From positions 52,736,740 to 52,800,739 of the forward strand of contig CM055817.1 in assembly GCA_029582265.1 (NCBI GenBank): a stretch of DNA of 64,000 nt, given 5' to 3'. Positions within the stretch are counted from its first letter, which is position 1. Each line of letters opens with the position of its first letter. The notes below the pieces were generated by a model. It searched no databases. It worked only from the letters and a program-made list of their open reading frames with translations, and was not told where the DNA came from. The stretch is from Zoroaster sp. YZ-2022 (lineage: Eukaryota > Echinodermata > Asteroidea > Forcipulatida > Zoroasteridae). Positions 1 to 11,164 of this stretch are shown in pieces. Made by a program: the position numbers and the translations under genes.

Positions 1-43
1 AACTTGAGTCCGGTAAGCTAGACCGCTCGGCCACGACACTCCA
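1..43 (-). repeat. tRNA-Leu-type SINE, head end only
   Basis: This is the last part of a SINE cut by the window edge. It matches the end of the fuller copy at 1,051-1,405: the reverse complement carries the A-box-like GGCCGAGCGG and the anticodon-arm sequence ACTCAAGTT. Confidence 0.8.
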
Positions 44-44
44 G

Positions 45-82
45 CGGGCTAGTCAAAACCCCTCTCCTAGTAGTCCGGTATG
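45..82 (-). repeat. Single copy of the 34-bp GACTAGCCCGCCGGACTACT unit
   Basis: The reverse complement is one unit of the minisatellite that forms a large array at 11.9-12.6 kb. Here it stands alone beside the SINE, so the unit exists outside the array. Confidence 0.7.
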
Positions 83-410
83 CAGAAATATTTGTGTGTT
101 TATGTAATGCTAATATTTAATATTCAATTCTTGAATTCTGAACAGTAAATTGTGAAATATGTGTTAAGGCAGTGCCGGGTATCCGGATACCCGACCGAAA
201 ATGTCATAACCCGGTTGCATTTTTTTGTTCCAATTACCCGTAAACGACTTAAAATTAGGACTGAACATTTTAAGCCACACAAAATAATGGAAGTCTCTGA
301 TTTGTTTTGCTAACAAAATGAAGAAAACTTGGATGAAGGCTTCAGAAGTAACATTTGCCGACAGCCTTTCACATACTTCCCGGCTTTTGTTGGAAACTTG
401 TGTTCGTATT

Positions 411-940
411 GGTTAGGCCATGGAGGTAGAAGGGTCCTTATAGGGCCCATTGAGCAATCCTTAAACTATTGAGACAACAGTTTTTTCAATGTTTGAACAC
501 ACCCAGCCAAACTGGCCCTCCTGGGTCAGGCAACAGGGCTATTAAGGGATTACTGCCTATTGTGTAGGGAGGATTAGTGAAGGATTAGCAGTGGTAGGGC
601 CATTGATGTTCCAGACTACAGGTAGCTGTTGTCAATTATCACTTCTTTTGTCTGCTTCCAGAAGCTGTTCCCACAAGGGACAGCACTTTCAAATCTGGTA
701 AATGAATGAAGGGAGCTAAATGAATAGTTTGGGTCAATAGTTTAACAATTACTCAAGAGAATGTATGATGCTAGATAAGCAGCAGAGTGGCCCCCCCTCC
801 CATTGTGTTCCAGGAATCTTAGGAATTCATTAGAGGATTTTTTTTGGGGGCGAAAGGGGGAGGAAGGTCTGTTATCAATAGAACAACAGTGTTTTCCCAT
901 ATGTAGGGACATTTGGGGGGTGGCACTCTGCCGCGTATCA
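411..940. other. Unassigned non-coding stretch
   Basis: I see no gene, RNA or terminal inverted repeat here. It lies between two halves of the family J element and may be an insertion into it or a divergent internal part. Confidence 0.4.
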
Positions 941-1050
941 AGCATGGTATATAAGAGAACCATATGTCTTATTTTATGTATTTTTACAAAATTGTTTATG
1001 GGTACCCAGGTATCCAAAGATTTCAAATTTCAGGTATTCGGTTCCCGAAA

Positions 1051-1405
1051 TAATAATAATAATAATAATGTGTGGACTCATATAGCGCACGTATCCACCA
1101 ACTGAGTGGTGCTCAAGGCGCATTATATTATTACCCCTGCTCATAAGGCTCATAAATCATTCCTGAAACCATCTCAGCTCCCTGGGGAGTATACAGCTCA
1201 ATTGCTGCCATTACAGCGCATATAGGGCTAATCAACCAACTCTGCCCTCACAGGTACCCATTTAACCCCTGGGTGGAGAGAAGCAATTATGGTCAAGTGT
1301 CTTGCTCAAGGACACAAGTGTCACGGCCGGGATTAGAACCCACATTCTGCTGCTAACACCAGAACTTGAGTCCGGTAAGCTAGACCGCTCGGCCACGACA
1401 CTCCA
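1051..1405 (-). mobile_element. tRNA-Leu-derived SINE, full monomer
   Basis: Read on the minus strand, this copy has a tRNA-like head, a body and an (ATT)n tail. The head resembles tRNA-Leu(CAA): A box TGGCCGAGCGG and anticodon arm ACTCAAGTT. The tail contains GCGCCTTGAGC followed by GTGGATACGTGCGC. It sits in the family J element, and CCGAAATA is repeated on both sides (1,045-1,052 and 1,406-1,413), a clear target-site duplication for a reverse-transcribed insertion. Confidence 0.85.
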
Positions 1406-1431
1406 CCGAAATAACCGAAAACGCACAGCCC

Positions 1432-1812
1432 TATGTATGTGTGTATGTAATACTAATTTTACAATTCTTGAATTCTGGATAGCAAGTTGTAAATTTTGTG
1501 TAGAACTTTGCTCTGCAATACAAGGGGAAATCGTTCCCTGAATCAACCCGGAGAAATTACATTGCCTGAAGTGCCTTGAGAAAAACAGGAATTGAAATAT
1601 GGAATAATTTACAAAACAATGTCCCGACGACGAGTAGAGCAGAATAGTCGAAACGTTGAGAACAAACCAACCGTGTCTTCTCAGAGCCATCACTTTTTTC
1701 CAAAAAGAGATCATTACATGATGTCATCCGAAAGGACTCTATCTCCACCATGCTTAGCCTCAAATCCTACAATTTACAAAACGCTACTTTCCGGCTACTT
1801 TTTGTAAAAAAA

Positions 1813-1847
<35 letters not shown>

Positions 1848-2014
1848 ATGTTCGAGTTTGTTGTTTTCTAAAACATACGCACCAGTCCATATCTGGGGAT
1901 CAGCAAACAGTCACATGTCATGTCATGTTGCTAACTGCACCAAAGGGATTTATACAGGCATGTATTTGACGTCACCCATGGAAACCAATATAAAAACTGC
2001 ATTGATATTTCTTA
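1432..2014. other. Non-coding stretch with a local duplication and A-rich tract
   Basis: Bases 1,437-1,506 resemble 93-165, so a short stretch is duplicated on either side of the family J element. A long A tract lies at 1,806-1,846. Around 1,650 there is GTCGAAACGTTGAGA, reminiscent of Penelope-like element termini but too short to call. No gene is seen. Confidence 0.5.
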
Positions 2015-2248
2015 TTAACCCTAACCACCCCCAAATCCTGCAAAATCCTCTAAAGGGCACTTTTTTGGGGAAAATTCAGCACTGTTGCAAACTGGTACTT
2101 TCACCTCTTCGAATGGGACAAAATTACTACCTGGCAAGAAGTACAGGCCATAAGTGCTGAATATGAAAGATCAACGAAAATGTATGTTTGAGGATTTTGG
2201 AGGATTCAGGAAGGTTCCTAGCAAGAATACCTAGGGGGTTAGGGTTAA
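2015..2248 (+). mobile_element. TTAA MITE, family B
   Basis: The element begins TTAACCCTAACC and ends GGGTTAGGGTTAA, with TTAA at both borders. The interior matches copies at 14,191, 27,257, 42,869 and 58,786. There is no coding capacity. The TTAA borders suggest piggyBac-type mobilisation in trans. Confidence 0.8.
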
Positions 2249-2499
2249 AAATATTACCGTTTTTTCTTTTTAAATACCACTTAAATTGTTTTGTTTTATC
2301 TGTGTGTAATGTGTCACGACAGCCTTTCCATCAAAAATTCTCCATTGTCATATTTTGATGCCTTGGCTTTTGGTACAACGGGTTCAAATAAAACTCTAGA
2401 CAAATTTTTCTTTGTTCACCCCCCCCCCCCCCCAAAAAAAAAAAAAAAAATTGCAAAAAATACCTCAGGACTTCAGTTTTAAATAACCTACACACTGTA

Positions 2500-2787
2500 C
2501 TAAGGCTGTGCGTTTTCGGTTATTTCGGAAACCGGATATCCGAAATTGGAAATCTTCGGATACCCGGATACCCACAAACAATTTTGTACAAACACGTATT
2601 ACTCCCAAATGTATCAAATAACCAATATGAACACATTTATGAAAAAAAAAAAAAATTCTGAGACTTCCATTTTGTGTGGCTTTAAATGTCCAGTCGAAAT
2701 TTTCAAAAGTCATTTACGGGTAATTGGAACTGAAAAATGGTACCGAGTAATGACAGTTTCGGTCTGGTATCCGGATCAGTCTTACAC
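2500..2787 (+). mobile_element. hAT-like MITE, family J copy
   Basis: Starts TAAGGCTGTGCGTTTTCGG and ends near GGTATCCGGATCAGTCTTA. Its interior matches 43,221-43,603, including a stretch reading CAATATGAACACA. No ORF of interest. Confidence 0.65.
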
Positions 2788-3112
2788 TGTACATGTTCAC
2801 ATAAATACATCAATTCCAGACTTTTCTTTTGTATGGGTGTGGTTTTTTTAAATTGATTATAGTGGCATGCATGTACTACTCTAGTAATGGGGCAGTGTAT
2901 TACTCAGACAAATTTGCATAAATTCCAACATTCCCAAATATCCCTAGAGAACCTAGAATTAAGTCTCTAATGTCCTGTATCAAACTTCCTTTGAAATATT
3001 TTATGTCTGAGGTAATATATTTAGTACAATGAATCAGAATAATTTTGCAATGATTTTTTTTTGTCTTCCAGAGACATAAATTACACATTGAAACAAACAC
3101 AACAAATAGGTT
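2788..3112. other. Unassigned non-coding stretch
   Basis: I see no recognisable gene, RNA or repeat in this interval. Confidence 0.4.
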
Positions 3113-3481
3113 ACATGCTCATTGCTAAAGTGAAGGATTTTGGAGGACTTGAGGTTATTAGGCATACTTTCCTTTCCATGGTACATGTACATCCATGTTT
3201 GTTGTGATTGCAAGGTCAGTGGTTGTGTCAGTGGACACTGTTTATTGCTCCATGCATGCAGGGAGGGTCCCTGGCCATGTACATGTATCACAGATTAGAA
3301 ACACATGTGTGCATACATGTCATGTGCTTGCTTTACTACTGAAGGATTTTGGAGGATTCAGGTTATGTGTAAGCAAATGGGCCTAGGGAGTTAGGGATGA
3401 TTCAGGTTATGTGTAAGCAAATGGGCCTAGGGAGGATTCAGGTTATGGTGTAAGCAAATTGGCCTAGGGAGTTAGGGTTAA
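3113..3481 (-). mobile_element. TTAA MITE, family A, with tripled end
   Basis: This is a minus-strand copy of the element at 7,072-7,437 and 32,559-33,225. It ends GAGTTAGGGTTAA. The terminal segment (GATTCAGGTTATGTGTAAGC ... CCTAGGGA) is repeated three times between about 3,355 and 3,481. This is the same ~44-bp segment that forms eight copies at 32.56-32.90 kb. Confidence 0.75.
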
Positions 3482-4900
3482 TCCAAAATGTGACATCCCA
3501 GGCCAACTGCCCTAGTTCTGGCCTTGGTATTTCCTGTGGACATTCTATTTATAATATAATTATATTCTAATGCTAGTGTCCTTAACTGGAGAGAAGTAGC
3601 CTTGACCCAAGAAGAATGAAATTCCAGGCCTAGGAATTAAAATCCCATTAAAGAACTTCTACTCTAATGGGAACCTCTCTATAAAGATACATGTTTACAT
3701 AATGATTGGCTCTCCTGTTAGTTTTATTTACCATGGATATGGTAATTATTGGTCTCTAGACTCCTCCCAACTCATGAATAATAAAAACACACCCCCTTGG
3801 AAATGTTGTGGTTGTTGAAATGCTTGAATGAAAGCATTGTGGGCAAGCCTTATATGGTGGTAGGCACAATCATTTTTCCCGGAAGGGGTGTTTAGGTTGC
3901 AATCTGGTGAGGGGGAGGGGGAATTGCTCATCAGTCTGTGGTGTGGTGGGATTTTGTAATGAGATGTGGGTGGGCTGTGTGGTTTTTCCTTTCTAATGTA
4001 CTGTGTAAACACTAATGTTCTGTTCTTGGATGTAAATGATATGGGCCTACAAGAAACAAATAAGACGAAAGGAATGTTTGCTGTGTAGTGGTGGGACGGT
4101 TAAAAGGGAAAATATCATCACGATCAGAACAGACTTTCAACAGGGCATTGAATCGGTGTCCTAAATTATAAAAAAATATAAAATAAAAGAAAAATATTTT
4201 AAAAAATAAATAAATAAATTAAAAAAAATAAATTACCGACTCATTTATGCATCAGCAATATGACCTTATCATGTGGGAAATTATTTTCAGTCACTGAGTC
4301 GATCTAAAACTATGCTGTTTACGAACTCTTATATTGCCGGCTATAACCTCCTAACCCTTATTATTTTCTTTAATAAGCCTTTTTAATAATTTCTATTTAT
4401 TTTTCTTGTTTTATTTTTATTTGACATTAATCCACTTTTACACAGATCCACAAAACAAAATATCATTTTCATCATAATTGTTTTTGTTTTTATATATATA
4501 TATATATATATTTTTTTATACTTAAAAAAAAAAAAAATTATGATTTAAAAAAAAAAAATTAAACCTTAGAACACACAACCCTTTTTACCCTTCTTAATCA
4601 GATTTTACAAATTAAATATTCGTATCCACAACCCACTATATTTTTTGTATAATTTTTCTTCCTTTCGTGCCGAGTTTGACAAAGTACATATAAAAGTTTC
4701 AACTTATTTCAACTTATTTCATTGTGTCATTTATAACCCCTTAGAGATTTTGGCTAAACAATTGTCAATATTTTTCGAGGTAGGACAAAGACTGATGGAC
4801 AAAGACTGATGAAAATGATGAAATTATGGCCCAGTGAAATAAAATGTGTAAATACATAATAAAAAAACAACTAAGATTCAGTGCAGTCTTTGTAATTTGG
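3482..4900. other. AT-rich non-coding DNA with one short MITE fragment
   Basis: Most of this stretch shows nothing recognisable. A truncated copy of palindromic family K lies at about 4,103-4,313 (AATATCATCACGATCAGA ... CAGTCACTGAGTCGATC). From 4,150 to 4,720 the sequence is very AT-rich, with a (TA)n run at 4,491-4,510. Confidence 0.55.
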
Positions 4901-4904
4901 ACTA

Positions 4905-5015
4905 GCCCATCAGACTCTTTTAGGAGAAGGGGGGGGGGGGGGGGGTTGGACTAGTCTGCCGCCATTTTAACTGGCATTTGGCCAGCGGACTACTGGCACA
5001 TTCCAGCCCCGCTTC
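4905..5015 (+). repeat. Relative of the 34-bp unit and its flank
   Basis: The sequence GGACTAGCCCATCAGACT, then a G run, then GACTAGTCTGCCGCC and TTTTAACTGGC matches the right flank of the 11.9-12.6 kb array. The minisatellite and its flank are therefore parts of one dispersed element. Confidence 0.6.
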
Positions 5016-5016
5016 C

Positions 5017-5222
5017 TGTCATTGATTCAAGATTACATTTAACGACGAAGGTGTGTTCCTTCCTCCATGATTAAAACAAATCAACCTGCTAAAGTTTCAC
5101 CTTATTAAGTTGAGTCATTAATGAGGAAGTGGTGAAAATGCGCTCATTTAATAAACCCCAGCTAACCCACCCACCCCCCCCCCCCCCTACAGGTTTTCTC
5201 CACATACACCATGCTGAATGAA
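5017..5222 (+). repeat. Dispersed repeat L, copy 1
   Basis: About 200 bp nearly identical to 9,784-9,979, beginning TGTCATTGATTCAAGATTAC and ending near ACAGGTTTTCTCCACA. A poly-C run interrupts both copies at the same place. No coding potential seen. Confidence 0.8.
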
Positions 5223-5790
5223 ACAAAATGAAACAAAATGCAACAACGGAAAAAACCACCAGCGAGAATAAGTTCTTTCGTTCTCTTCCGAGGACAAGAT
5301 GCAACGCAGGGGTGTGATTGGGCACCTTTGAAAAATCCACATAAATTTCGCTCTAGGGGTATTGGGGCCGCTGTTGTGAACAGTGCTGGGGGGGGGGGGG
5401 GGGAAATCTATAGTTCTGAGCGTTTACTTTGCTTTCATTTATTGCTTAAATCTTTAAAATCTGCAGGACAGAGATGCCAACATTCCAAAATGAAAAGAGT
5501 AATTCGCCTAACGAAAGGTTTTGGTCATGTAAACAGCTAATGAACTACGGTGTGTGTGCCGTAAACACATGTGGTTCTTTACATCGTTGGTTTCGCGGCT
5601 GGCCAAAAATTGATACAAGGATCGTAGAATCGTAATTGGACTCAATAAATCGTCAAAAATTATGTCCAAATCGTAAATGTTGGCATCTCTGGCAGGATCA
5701 CAACATTGCGATTTGTACAAATCTGAAAATCCAGACAAATCGAAACCCTGGCAACAACCTTTTTATATTTGTTGCATCTTGTTACATTAA
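5223..5790. other. Unassigned non-coding stretch
   Basis: Contains a G run near 5,388-5,402 and no recognisable gene or element. Confidence 0.4.
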
Positions 5791-6000
5791 AAAGGGACGT
5801 TATCGTCACGATCAGAGCAGACCTTTCAACGGGGCATGGAATCGGGTGTCCTATAGTTTCAGATGAACACAGTGACTGAAAATTACTGGCTCATTTATGC
5901 AGCAGCAACAGTAATACGACCCTATCATGTTGCGGGGTGTTATTTCCAGTCACTGAAGTAATCTAAAACTAGAAACCCAATTCCATGCCCTGCCGATTGT
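5791..6000 (+). mobile_element. Palindromic MITE, family K
   Basis: The left arm AAAGGGACGTTATCGTCACG and the right arm (CCATGCCCTGCCGATTGTGG) are inverted relatives of each other. The centre has two inverted CAGTGACTGAAAAT-like segments. Copies occur at 4,103, 32,195 and 43,644. No protein is encoded. Confidence 0.7.
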
Positions 6001-6235
6001 GGCGTATTCATTCCAACACTGAATTTGACAAATCCATCTCGATATTATTTTGCCGACTTTATTAAAATGATAGCACCTTATAAGATACAAATTTTTCAAC
6101 GGATGTTAAATACTTTCAAGAATTTTACACCAAGTAAGTTTGAGTGTAAAATTTTGAAACAAAATCATTCCCAGACCCAATTAAAATGTCTGCTAAGCAA
6201 ATCCCCCCCAACAAATCAAGAGCAAATCAAAAAGC

Positions 6236-6762
6236 AGTTTGGCCAACATTTACCAATGTTGTACCTTCCCTTCAATGTATATCTTGATTCAAAGAGAGTA
6301 AGCATACTCATAGAAGCAGTTTGGCCAACATTACCAATGTTGTACATTCCCTTCAATGTATATCTTGATTCAAAGAGAGTAAGCATACTCATAGAAGCAG
6401 TTTGGCCAACATTACCAATGTTGTACATTCCCTTCAATGTATATCTTGATTCAAAGAGAGTAAGCATACTCATAGAAGCAGTTTGGCCAACATTACCAAT
6501 GTTGCACCTTCCCTTCAATGTATATCTTGATTCAAAGAGAGTAAGCATACTCATAGAAGCAGTTTGGCCAACATTACCAATGTTGCACCTTCCCTTCAAT
6601 GTATATCTTGATTCAAAGAGAGTAAGCATACTCATAGAAGCAGTTTGGCCAACATTACCAATGTTGCACCTTCCCTTCAATGTATATCTTGATTCAAAGA
6701 GAGTAAGCATACTCATAGAAGCAGTTTGGCCAACATTACCAATGTTGTACCTTCCCTTACAG
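6236..6762 (+). repeat. 81-bp satellite, array 1 (about 6.5 copies)
   Basis: The period is 81 bp, measured between successive CAAAGAGAGTAAGC blocks (6,371 and 6,452). Each unit contains the perfect inverted repeat CAACATTACCAATGTTG and a weaker one, GAGTAAGCATACTC. Because 81 is divisible by three, reading frames stay open on both strands as 27-residue repeats. I treat these as repeat artefacts rather than genes. Confidence 0.93.
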
Positions 6763-7071
6763 TGTGTCTTATGTCCCCTAATGATTTTGGCAGCCTTTTA
6801 CCCTTGGAGGATTCTGTGGGGTAAGCCCTGAAGAAAACTTTCTAAATGACCCAGTTTATGACATCACAATGCCCAGGTATTTAGCTATTGTACAACCAAG
6901 GTTTATGTTGGTTTATTCCATTCTCTGACCCAAGGCTTTTTAATATCACGAGGAAAACACTTTCAAGAAAGGTTTAATTACTTCATACAAAAGGCTATTT
7001 GAAAGATGTCAGAGGAATGGATGTATGTAATAAAGCTGTCAAAATATGGGAATAAAAGTTTGATGGCAGTC
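6763..7071. other. Unassigned non-coding stretch
   Basis: I see no gene or recognisable repeat between the satellite and the MITE. Confidence 0.4.
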
Positions 7072-7437
7072 TTAACCCTAACTCCCTAGGCCCACTTGCT
7101 TACATATCCTTGCTCCAAAATCCTTCAGTAGTAAAGCAAGCACATGACATGTATGCACACATGTGTTTCTAATCTGTGATACATGTACATGACCAGGGAC
7201 CCTCCCTGCATGCATGGAGCAATAAACAGTGTCCACTGACCCAAGCACTGACGTTGCAATCACAACAAACATGGATGTACATGTACCATGGAAAGGCAAG
7301 TATGCCTAATAACCTCAAGTCCTCCAAAATCCTTCACTTTAGCAAAGAACATGTAGCATGTAACCTCAATCCTTCAAAATCCTTCAAAATCCTTCACTTT
7401 AGCAAAGAGGATTTTGGATTGGGAAGGTTAGGGTTAA
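7072..7437 (+). mobile_element. TTAA MITE, family A, best single-unit copy
   Basis: The borders are TTAACCCTAACTCCCTAGG and GGTTAGGGTTAA, with TTAA on each side. The terminal segment is present once, so this copy is the reference for the expanded copies at 3.1 and 32.6 kb. Confidence 0.85.
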
Positions 7438-7760
7438 TGAACTTGGACTAACATGTATTCATGTACGTGAAGGACCGCTCTTTGCTTGTGGTATGGCCAT
7501 CAGTGATGATGGACTAAGCTACTGTTGATGTGTTACTACATGTAATACTGTCTGGGAATTTATGAATGAAAATGATAAAAATTTTGCTTTAGGCCAAACA
7601 AAAAAGTCTTCAGTTTCTAGTCTTTGCACGTGTCTCCTCAGACCCGCACATCGACATTTTAATTTTTTTTTGTTTTTTTTGTGTGCTATGAATCGATGTC
7701 CAATTGCAGCCAAAATGCTGGATCAATTGGAATACTGCCTTGCTGTGTTTTAAACGACTT
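7250..7760 (+). repeat. Segmental duplication block 1a
   Basis: This block, from within the family A MITE through the start of element M, is repeated at 9,995-10,505. The two copies keep the same order of elements, so whole local DNA was duplicated rather than one transposon. Confidence 0.8.
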
Positions 7761-8150
7761 TTTCACATATAGGGGTATAAACGTTTGCCTGATATTTGGG
7801 ACCTCTCTTAGCCACCATACTTTGTGTATGGAAAATTTGGTCTGGTTCCCATAGCTACGTATACATGTATCACATATTTCACTGGTTGACACAAAAAAAA
7901 AGATTTAAAAAAAAAAATAATAAAATAAATAAATAAATAAAAAAATGCGTCACCATTTTGAAGCTGACCTATGCCCCGAGACAGATTATATGGTCAAGTT
8001 TGGACTAGGCTTCGTGTTGCTGAAGGGGTTACATACATGTATGTGTCACCAAGGGTACTCCCAAGGGTACTCCCAATGGTACCCAGGCAATTATAAAAGT
8101 CAAAAAAAAAAAAAAAAAAATCTCCGGTTTCTGGTCATAGGTCGGCTTCA
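7590..8150 (+). mobile_element. Long MITE, family M
   Basis: Bounded by AAAGTCTTCAGTTTCTAGTC and an inverted TCTCCGGTTTCTGGTC-type end. The interior has CGATGTCCAATTGCAGCC and TTAGCCACCATACTTTGTG. Copies or parts lie at 8,160-8,450 (inverted), 10,331, 18,870, 30,100, 56,690 and 56,955. No transposase is present and its superfamily is not clear. Confidence 0.55.
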
Positions 8151-8159
8151 AAATTGGTG

Positions 8160-8455
8160 CAGTGACACACCTTTTTTTTTTAGGTGTTCAAGCTACAGCG
8201 CGAACACCTCTTGAAATCGTTAGGTTTTTTTGTTTTTTGTTGTTGTTGTGCCAACAGGGAAATACATACATGTAGACCAAATTTCCCATTATACAGAGTA
8301 TGGTGGTTAAGAGAGGCCTCACATATCGGGCAAACGTTCATACTCCTATGTGAAATAGTCATTTAAAACACAGCACGGCAGAATTCCAATCGATCCAGCA
8401 ATTTTGGCTGCAATTGGACATCATTTCATAGCACCAAAAAAGAAAATATATGCAG
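8160..8455 (-). mobile_element. Family M fragment, inverted
   Basis: The segments seen in the neighbouring copy (the TTAAGAGAGGCC and GATTGGAATTCTGCC types) appear here in reverse complement, so two copies lie head to head. Confidence 0.5.
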
Positions 8456-8490
8456 AGAAATGGAGACTTTTTTAGGCCTAATGTACATAG

Positions 8491-8870
8491 GATTGAGATT
8501 GCCTGGGTACCATTGGGGAGTACCCTAGGTGACAAAAGACCCCTTCTGCCTTACAGTGGTACCCAGGCAATCATAAACAGTACACAAACCTTACACAGGA
8601 TTGAGATTGCCTGGGTACCATTGGGGAGTACCCTAGGTGACAAAAGACCCCTTCTGCCTTACAATGGTACCCAGGCAATCATAAACAGTACACAAACCTT
8701 ACATAGGATTGAGATTGCCTGGGTACCATTGGGGAGTACCCTAGGTGACAAAAGACCCCCTTCTGCCTTACAATTGTACCCAGTACACAAACCTACATAG
8801 GATTGAGATTGCCTGGGTACCATTGGGGAGTACCCTAGGTGACTGGGGAGTACCCTAGGTGACAGGGGTG
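8491..8870 (+). repeat. 108-bp tandem array with internal palindrome
   Basis: Units start at 8,491, 8,599, 8,707 and 8,801; the last interval is shortened. Each full unit contains ATTGCCTGGGTACCA and its inverse TGGTACCCAGGCAAT, about 50 bases apart. Each unit therefore resembles a tiny inverted-repeat element joined in tandem. The 108-bp period keeps a frame open by chance. Confidence 0.88.
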
Positions 8871-9137
8871 TGATTTGACAAAAGTAAAAAAATCCTGAAA
8901 AATAGGTAGCAGGCCTGGGGTGTCCTTTGGGTCCAGAGAACAAAGGAGGATTTGGAGGATTTACAGACTCTCTACATCCCCACAAACAAGAAACTAGAGG
9001 TGTGGACACAATACAGGCTACTCCTTTGTTTGCTACTTCTCTTCTTTCAAGATCATTTTGAGGCAAAGGGAGATTTGTAAAAAAAAAAAAAAAAAATCCT
9101 GAAATTCGGAAAAATCCTGAGAAATCACAGGCCTGTA
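8866..9137 (+). mobile_element. hAT-like MITE, family N, unexpanded copy
   Basis: It begins ACAGGGGTGTGATTTGAC and ends AATCACAGGCCTGT; the ends are inverted relatives (CAGG..TGTGATTT). The GGTAGCAGGCCTGGG to CAAAGGAGG segment occurs once here, but is tandemly repeated in the copy at 55.6 kb. Confidence 0.65.
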
Positions 9138-9264
9138 ATTAATGTTGAGGTTCTCATAAGATTTTGTATAAATTCATTATATCAGCCATGCGTAGCACGC
9201 TGATATATATTGTATTCCAACAGATTCTTTCTTTCTTTCTTTGGGTCTAACGTTATAATTTTTA

Positions 9265-9785
9265 AAATATGTTCAATACTCTGGTTATATAGAGATATCA
9301 TTAAACTTTAATCTTTGTGTTGTGTACAGAATTCAAAATGTTCATGGCTTGAAAGGCTACTCCAATGTTAATTTTGATGCTCATGGACTCTGGAGATTCT
9401 AACGTTAACTTAGCCCCATACTGTGGCCAAGTCTCTGGACATACTCCGCGCCCTAGGCCTCAGAACTGGGTTAGCAAAAAAATAGGAAGTTATCTGCAAA
9501 ATCGAAATTGGAATATTCACCTTAATATTTCACATAAAATAGTCAAATAAATAATAATAATAAACCATGAATAATAATAATAATAATAATGTGCCATTCG
9601 GCTGATATTCGTGCTTCGTGAAGCACATTAGTTCTAGTTTCAGCTGCAATTTATAGGCTTTGTGAAGCACATTAGTTCTAGTTTCAGCTGCAATTTATAG
9701 CGGAGATGTTATTTGGTTGGTAGGGCAATTCCATTGTGTAAAACATGCATTTGCCTGTCCCCAGGGTTTCCACAGTACACACTTG
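9265..9785 (+). repeat. Segmental duplication block 2a
   Basis: About 500 bp, from GTTCAATACTCTGG to ACAGTACACACTTGT, repeated at 10,501-10,965. An internal stretch (GCTTTGTGAAGCACATTAG...) is itself doubled in both copies. Confidence 0.85.
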
Positions 9786-9979
9786 TCATTGATTCAAGAT
9801 TACATTTAACGACGAAGGTGTGTTCCTTCCTCCATGATTAAAACAAATCAACCTGCTAAAGTTTCACCTTATTAAGTTCAGTCATTAATGAGGAAGTGGT
9901 GAAAATGCGCTCATTTAATAAACCCCAGCTAACCCCCCCCCCCCCTTACAGGTTTTCTCCACAGACACCCTGCTGAATG
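9784..9979 (+). repeat. Dispersed repeat L, copy 2
   Basis: Near-identical to 5,017-5,222. It sits where block 2a breaks off, so it may have inserted there after the duplication. Confidence 0.8.
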
Positions 9980-9984
9980 CAATC

Positions 9985-10965
9985 ACTACCTTGCAATCAC
10001 TACAACAAACATGGATGTACATGTACCATGGAAAGGCAAGTATGCCTAATAACCTCAAGTCCTCCAAAATCCTTCACTTTAGCAAAGAACATGTAGCATG
10101 TAACCTCAATCCTTCAAAATCCTTCACTTTAGCAACGAGGATTTTGGATTGGGAAGGTCAGGGTTAATGAACTTGGACTAACATGTATTCATGTACGTGA
10201 AGGACCGCTCTTTGCTTGTGGTATGGCCATCAGTGATGATGGACTTAGCTGCTGTTGATGTGTTACTACATGTAATAAACTGTCTGGGAATTTATGAATG
10301 AAAATGATATAATTTTTGTAAGTAAATGCTTTAGGCCAAAAAAAAAAGTCTTCAGTTCCTGGTCTTTGCATGTGTCTCAGACCCGCACATCAACATTTTA
10401 ATTTTTTATTTTATTTTTTTGGTGCTATGAATCGATGTCCAATTGCAGCCAAAATCGCTGGATCGATAGGAATACTGCCTTGCTGTGTTTTAAACGACTT
10501 GTTCAATACTCTGGTTACATAGAGATATCACTAAACTTTAGTCTTTGTGTTGTGTACAGAATTCAAAATGTTCATAGCTTGAAAGGCCACTCCAATGTTA
10601 ATTTTGATGCTCATGGACTCTGGAGACTCCAATGTTAACTCTGGACATACTCCGCGCCCTAGGCCACAGAACTGGGTTAGAAAAAAAATAGGAAGTTATC
10701 TGCAAAATCGAACTTGGAATATCCACCCTAACATTTCACATAAAATAGTCAATGTGCTATTCGGCTGATATTCATGCTTCGTGAAGCACATTAGCTCTAG
10801 TTTCAGCTGCAATTTATAGGCTTTGTGAAGCACATTAGCTCTAGTTTCAGCTGCAATTTATAGCCGGAGATGTTATTTTGTTGGTAGGGCAATTCCATTG
10901 TGTAAAACATGCATTTGCCTGTCCCCAGGGTTTCCACAGTACACACTTGTGATTGTACAATGCGT
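9985..10965 (+). repeat. Joined copy of blocks 1 and 2
   Basis: Bases 9,995-10,505 copy 7,250-7,760 and bases 10,501-10,965 copy 9,265-9,785. They are joined directly at TTTTAAACGACTTGTTCAAT. The ~1.5 kb that separates the two blocks in the first copy (element M remainder, 108-bp array, family N) is absent. Confidence 0.8.
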
Positions 10966-11164
10966 GTACTTCGCACATGTCCTTGTAAATTGTAGACACT
11001 TTTTAATCTGTCCCTTGGGGGAACATGTTCTTGAATGTGTACACTAGACATGTAAAAAAAAAAAAAACAGGAAAAACTTGAAAATGTTTGCCACCTGTCG
11101 ACTAACTCTTCGCTGGCAACTTTGTGTTCCACAACAAAGTAAACATGTACAAGTATGTTCTTAA

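Larger units (their letters stand above)
167..1431. mobile_element. hAT-like MITE (family J), interrupted
   Basis: The left part (167-410) and right part (about 940-1,050 and 1,406-1,431) match other copies at 2,500, 43,221 and 48,490. Hallmarks are runs such as GGTATCCGGATACCCG and an end reading CGCACAGCCCTA. The element is broken by a SINE at 1,051-1,405 and by about 530 bp of unassigned sequence (411-940). Family membership with hAT is inferred from the copy at 43,221, which has an 8-bp target duplication. Confidence 0.6.

Noticed and set aside
6236..6762. CRISPR-like array
   Set aside because: Units are adjacent without unique spacers and the sequence is eukaryotic.
6025..6831. A 268-codon plus-strand frame and a 166-codon minus-strand frame
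   Set aside because: Both consist almost only of the 81-bp satellite read as 27-residue repeats; the openness follows from the period being a multiple of three.
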